Positions 63,238-64,000 of a DNA stretch of 64,000 nt are shown here, in pieces. This stretch comes from Candida dubliniensis CD36 (taxonomy: Eukaryota > Ascomycota > Pichiomycetes > Serinales > Debaryomycetaceae). Every line of letters begins with the position of its first letter. Position 1 is the first letter of the stretch. The position numbers and the translations under genes are program-made. The DNA is taken from positions 806,001 to 870,000 of the forward strand of contig NC_012867.1 of NCBI RefSeq assembly GCF_000026945.1. Reading direction: 5' to 3'. Below the pieces are notes generated by a model, which made no database searches, was not told the origin of the DNA, and worked only from the letters and a program-made list of their open reading frames with translations.

Positions 63238-63855
63238 ATGGATCAAACATATTTGGACCAACAACAATTGGATCCAAATGTGAGTAACCAACAATTATCC
63301 CAAGAAGCTAGTCTGGTGCCCCAGCAACAACAGCAGCAGCAGCCATTACAACAATTGCAACAGTATCAGCAGCAATCATTAAACAATGTAAGCTATTCTG
63401 GTGACAACAGATTTCAACAATATCAACCACGAGTAACTCCTTCTGTATCATCTTCACAACAATCAATGGCTTCTGCAGCTACCCCTGGATTTTCAGCTAT
63501 GCATGCAGGAAACTACACCCCTAATCAGCAATATGGAGTACCCAATCAATACACCGTGGTTCAACAACAACCACCACGACAACAATCATATGAAGAGCAT
63601 ATTAATCCTTTCAATTATAACAGTGCGGATAGAACGTTGATTGCCCCTATTCCACCATTACATATTCAACATCAATTGGCAACAAGACAAAATCAACCAC
63701 AAAACCGCCAAGAATCATCATCGATAGCAAGCATGCATACACACGAGAACACCTCAACAATCAATGATTCACCAAACACGATGATGATAAAGCAAGAGCA
63801 CCACACCTTTCAACCACAACATAATGAAGGTGCTGGTGTCTATCATCCAATTGAT

Positions 63856-63889
<34 letters not shown>

Positions 63890-64000
63890 CACAGCAACCA
63901 CAGCATCGTTTTCCATTGACTTCCTCCAATTGTACTAGGTGTAAAAAACCATTTGAACAACCAGGAGGCATTCCAAAATCAAGCAATTCTACCAGTGATG
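63238..64000 (+). CDS. Gln-rich putative transcription factor, 5' part (cut by window edge)
   Basis: The first 254 codons are open to the right edge. The start is the ATG at 63238 (MDQTYLDQQQLDPN). The protein is rich in Gln, Pro, Ser and Asn, with polyglutamine from CAG/CAA runs near residues 30-36 and 207-215. This composition is typical of fungal transcription factors. Near 230 a first zinc-ligand pair, CTRCKKPFEQP, appears, suggesting that a zinc-binding DNA-binding domain continues beyond the window. I do not recognise the family with certainty. It lies after a 9.2 kb upstream region, the sort of setting seen for developmental regulators. The in-frame CTG at codon 26 would be Ser in a CUG-Ser yeast. 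Confidence 0.6.

Noticed and set aside
1..64000. CRISPR arrays, rRNA, prophage, insertion sequences, operons
   Set aside because: None is seen. The content is eukaryotic nuclear DNA.

Overview
The window is nuclear DNA of a budding yeast of the CUG-Ser clade, almost certainly Candida albicans or a very close relative. The evidence is strong AT bias, compact mostly intronless genes, 5' splice sites reading GTATGT with TACTAAC branch sites, a HYR/IFF-type GPI cell-wall protein, an L1-like retrotransposon of the Zorro type, and a ribosomal-protein promoter with the Candida-type Tbf1/Cbf1 architecture. Gene symbols come from recognising protein sequence. No database search was possible. If the organism is CUG-Ser, every in-frame CTG should be read as serine.

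Layout, 0-24 kb: the N-terminal half of SMC1 (minus, cut by the left edge); a Fra1-type aminopeptidase P (plus); a long acidic Spp41-like protein (minus); a DUF1769 protein (minus); transaldolase TAL1 (plus); a Na+/Ca2+-exchanger-family membrane protein (minus); riboflavin kinase FMN1 (minus); a Prp39-like HAT-repeat U1 snRNP protein (minus); the EFM7/NNT1 methyltransferase (plus); intron-containing RPS30 (minus); a DUF202 membrane protein (minus); and the small GPI protein KRE1 (minus).

Layout, 24-43 kb: a 3.5 kb gap with one doubtful ORF, then PPH3 (minus, with an intron missed by simple ORF calling), YME2 (plus, unusually GC-rich for the window), SUMO protease ULP1 (minus), MCM2 (minus), a small His-rich orphan (minus), a sugar transporter of the major facilitator superfamily with a long C-terminal tail (plus), and MGR3 (minus).

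Layout, 43.8-64 kb: a non-LTR retrotransposon lies between MGR3 and DMO2. Its ORF2 (endonuclease plus reverse transcriptase) is intact, but ORF1 is interrupted by in-frame stops. DMO2 and the IFF-family adhesin-like gene (probably IFF3) follow. A 9.2 kb stretch then has no convincing gene, apart from one possible small secreted peptide. The window ends in the 5' part of a Gln-rich protein that looks like a transcription factor.

The genes are mostly unlinked housekeeping functions: chromosome cohesion and replication (SMC1, MCM2), DNA-damage phosphatase (PPH3), mitochondrial maintenance (YME2, MGR3, DMO2), splicing (PRP39, Spp41-like), metabolism (TAL1, FMN1) and cell wall (KRE1, IFF3). No operon-like system is present. 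The observations most worth following are the eleven-fold motif array in the Spp41-like protein, the retrotransposon ending about 75 bp from the MGR3 start codon, the Cbf1/Tbf1 composite upstream of RPS30, a telomere-repeat-like tract in an unexplained intergenic region, and the very long upstream region of the terminal Gln-rich gene.
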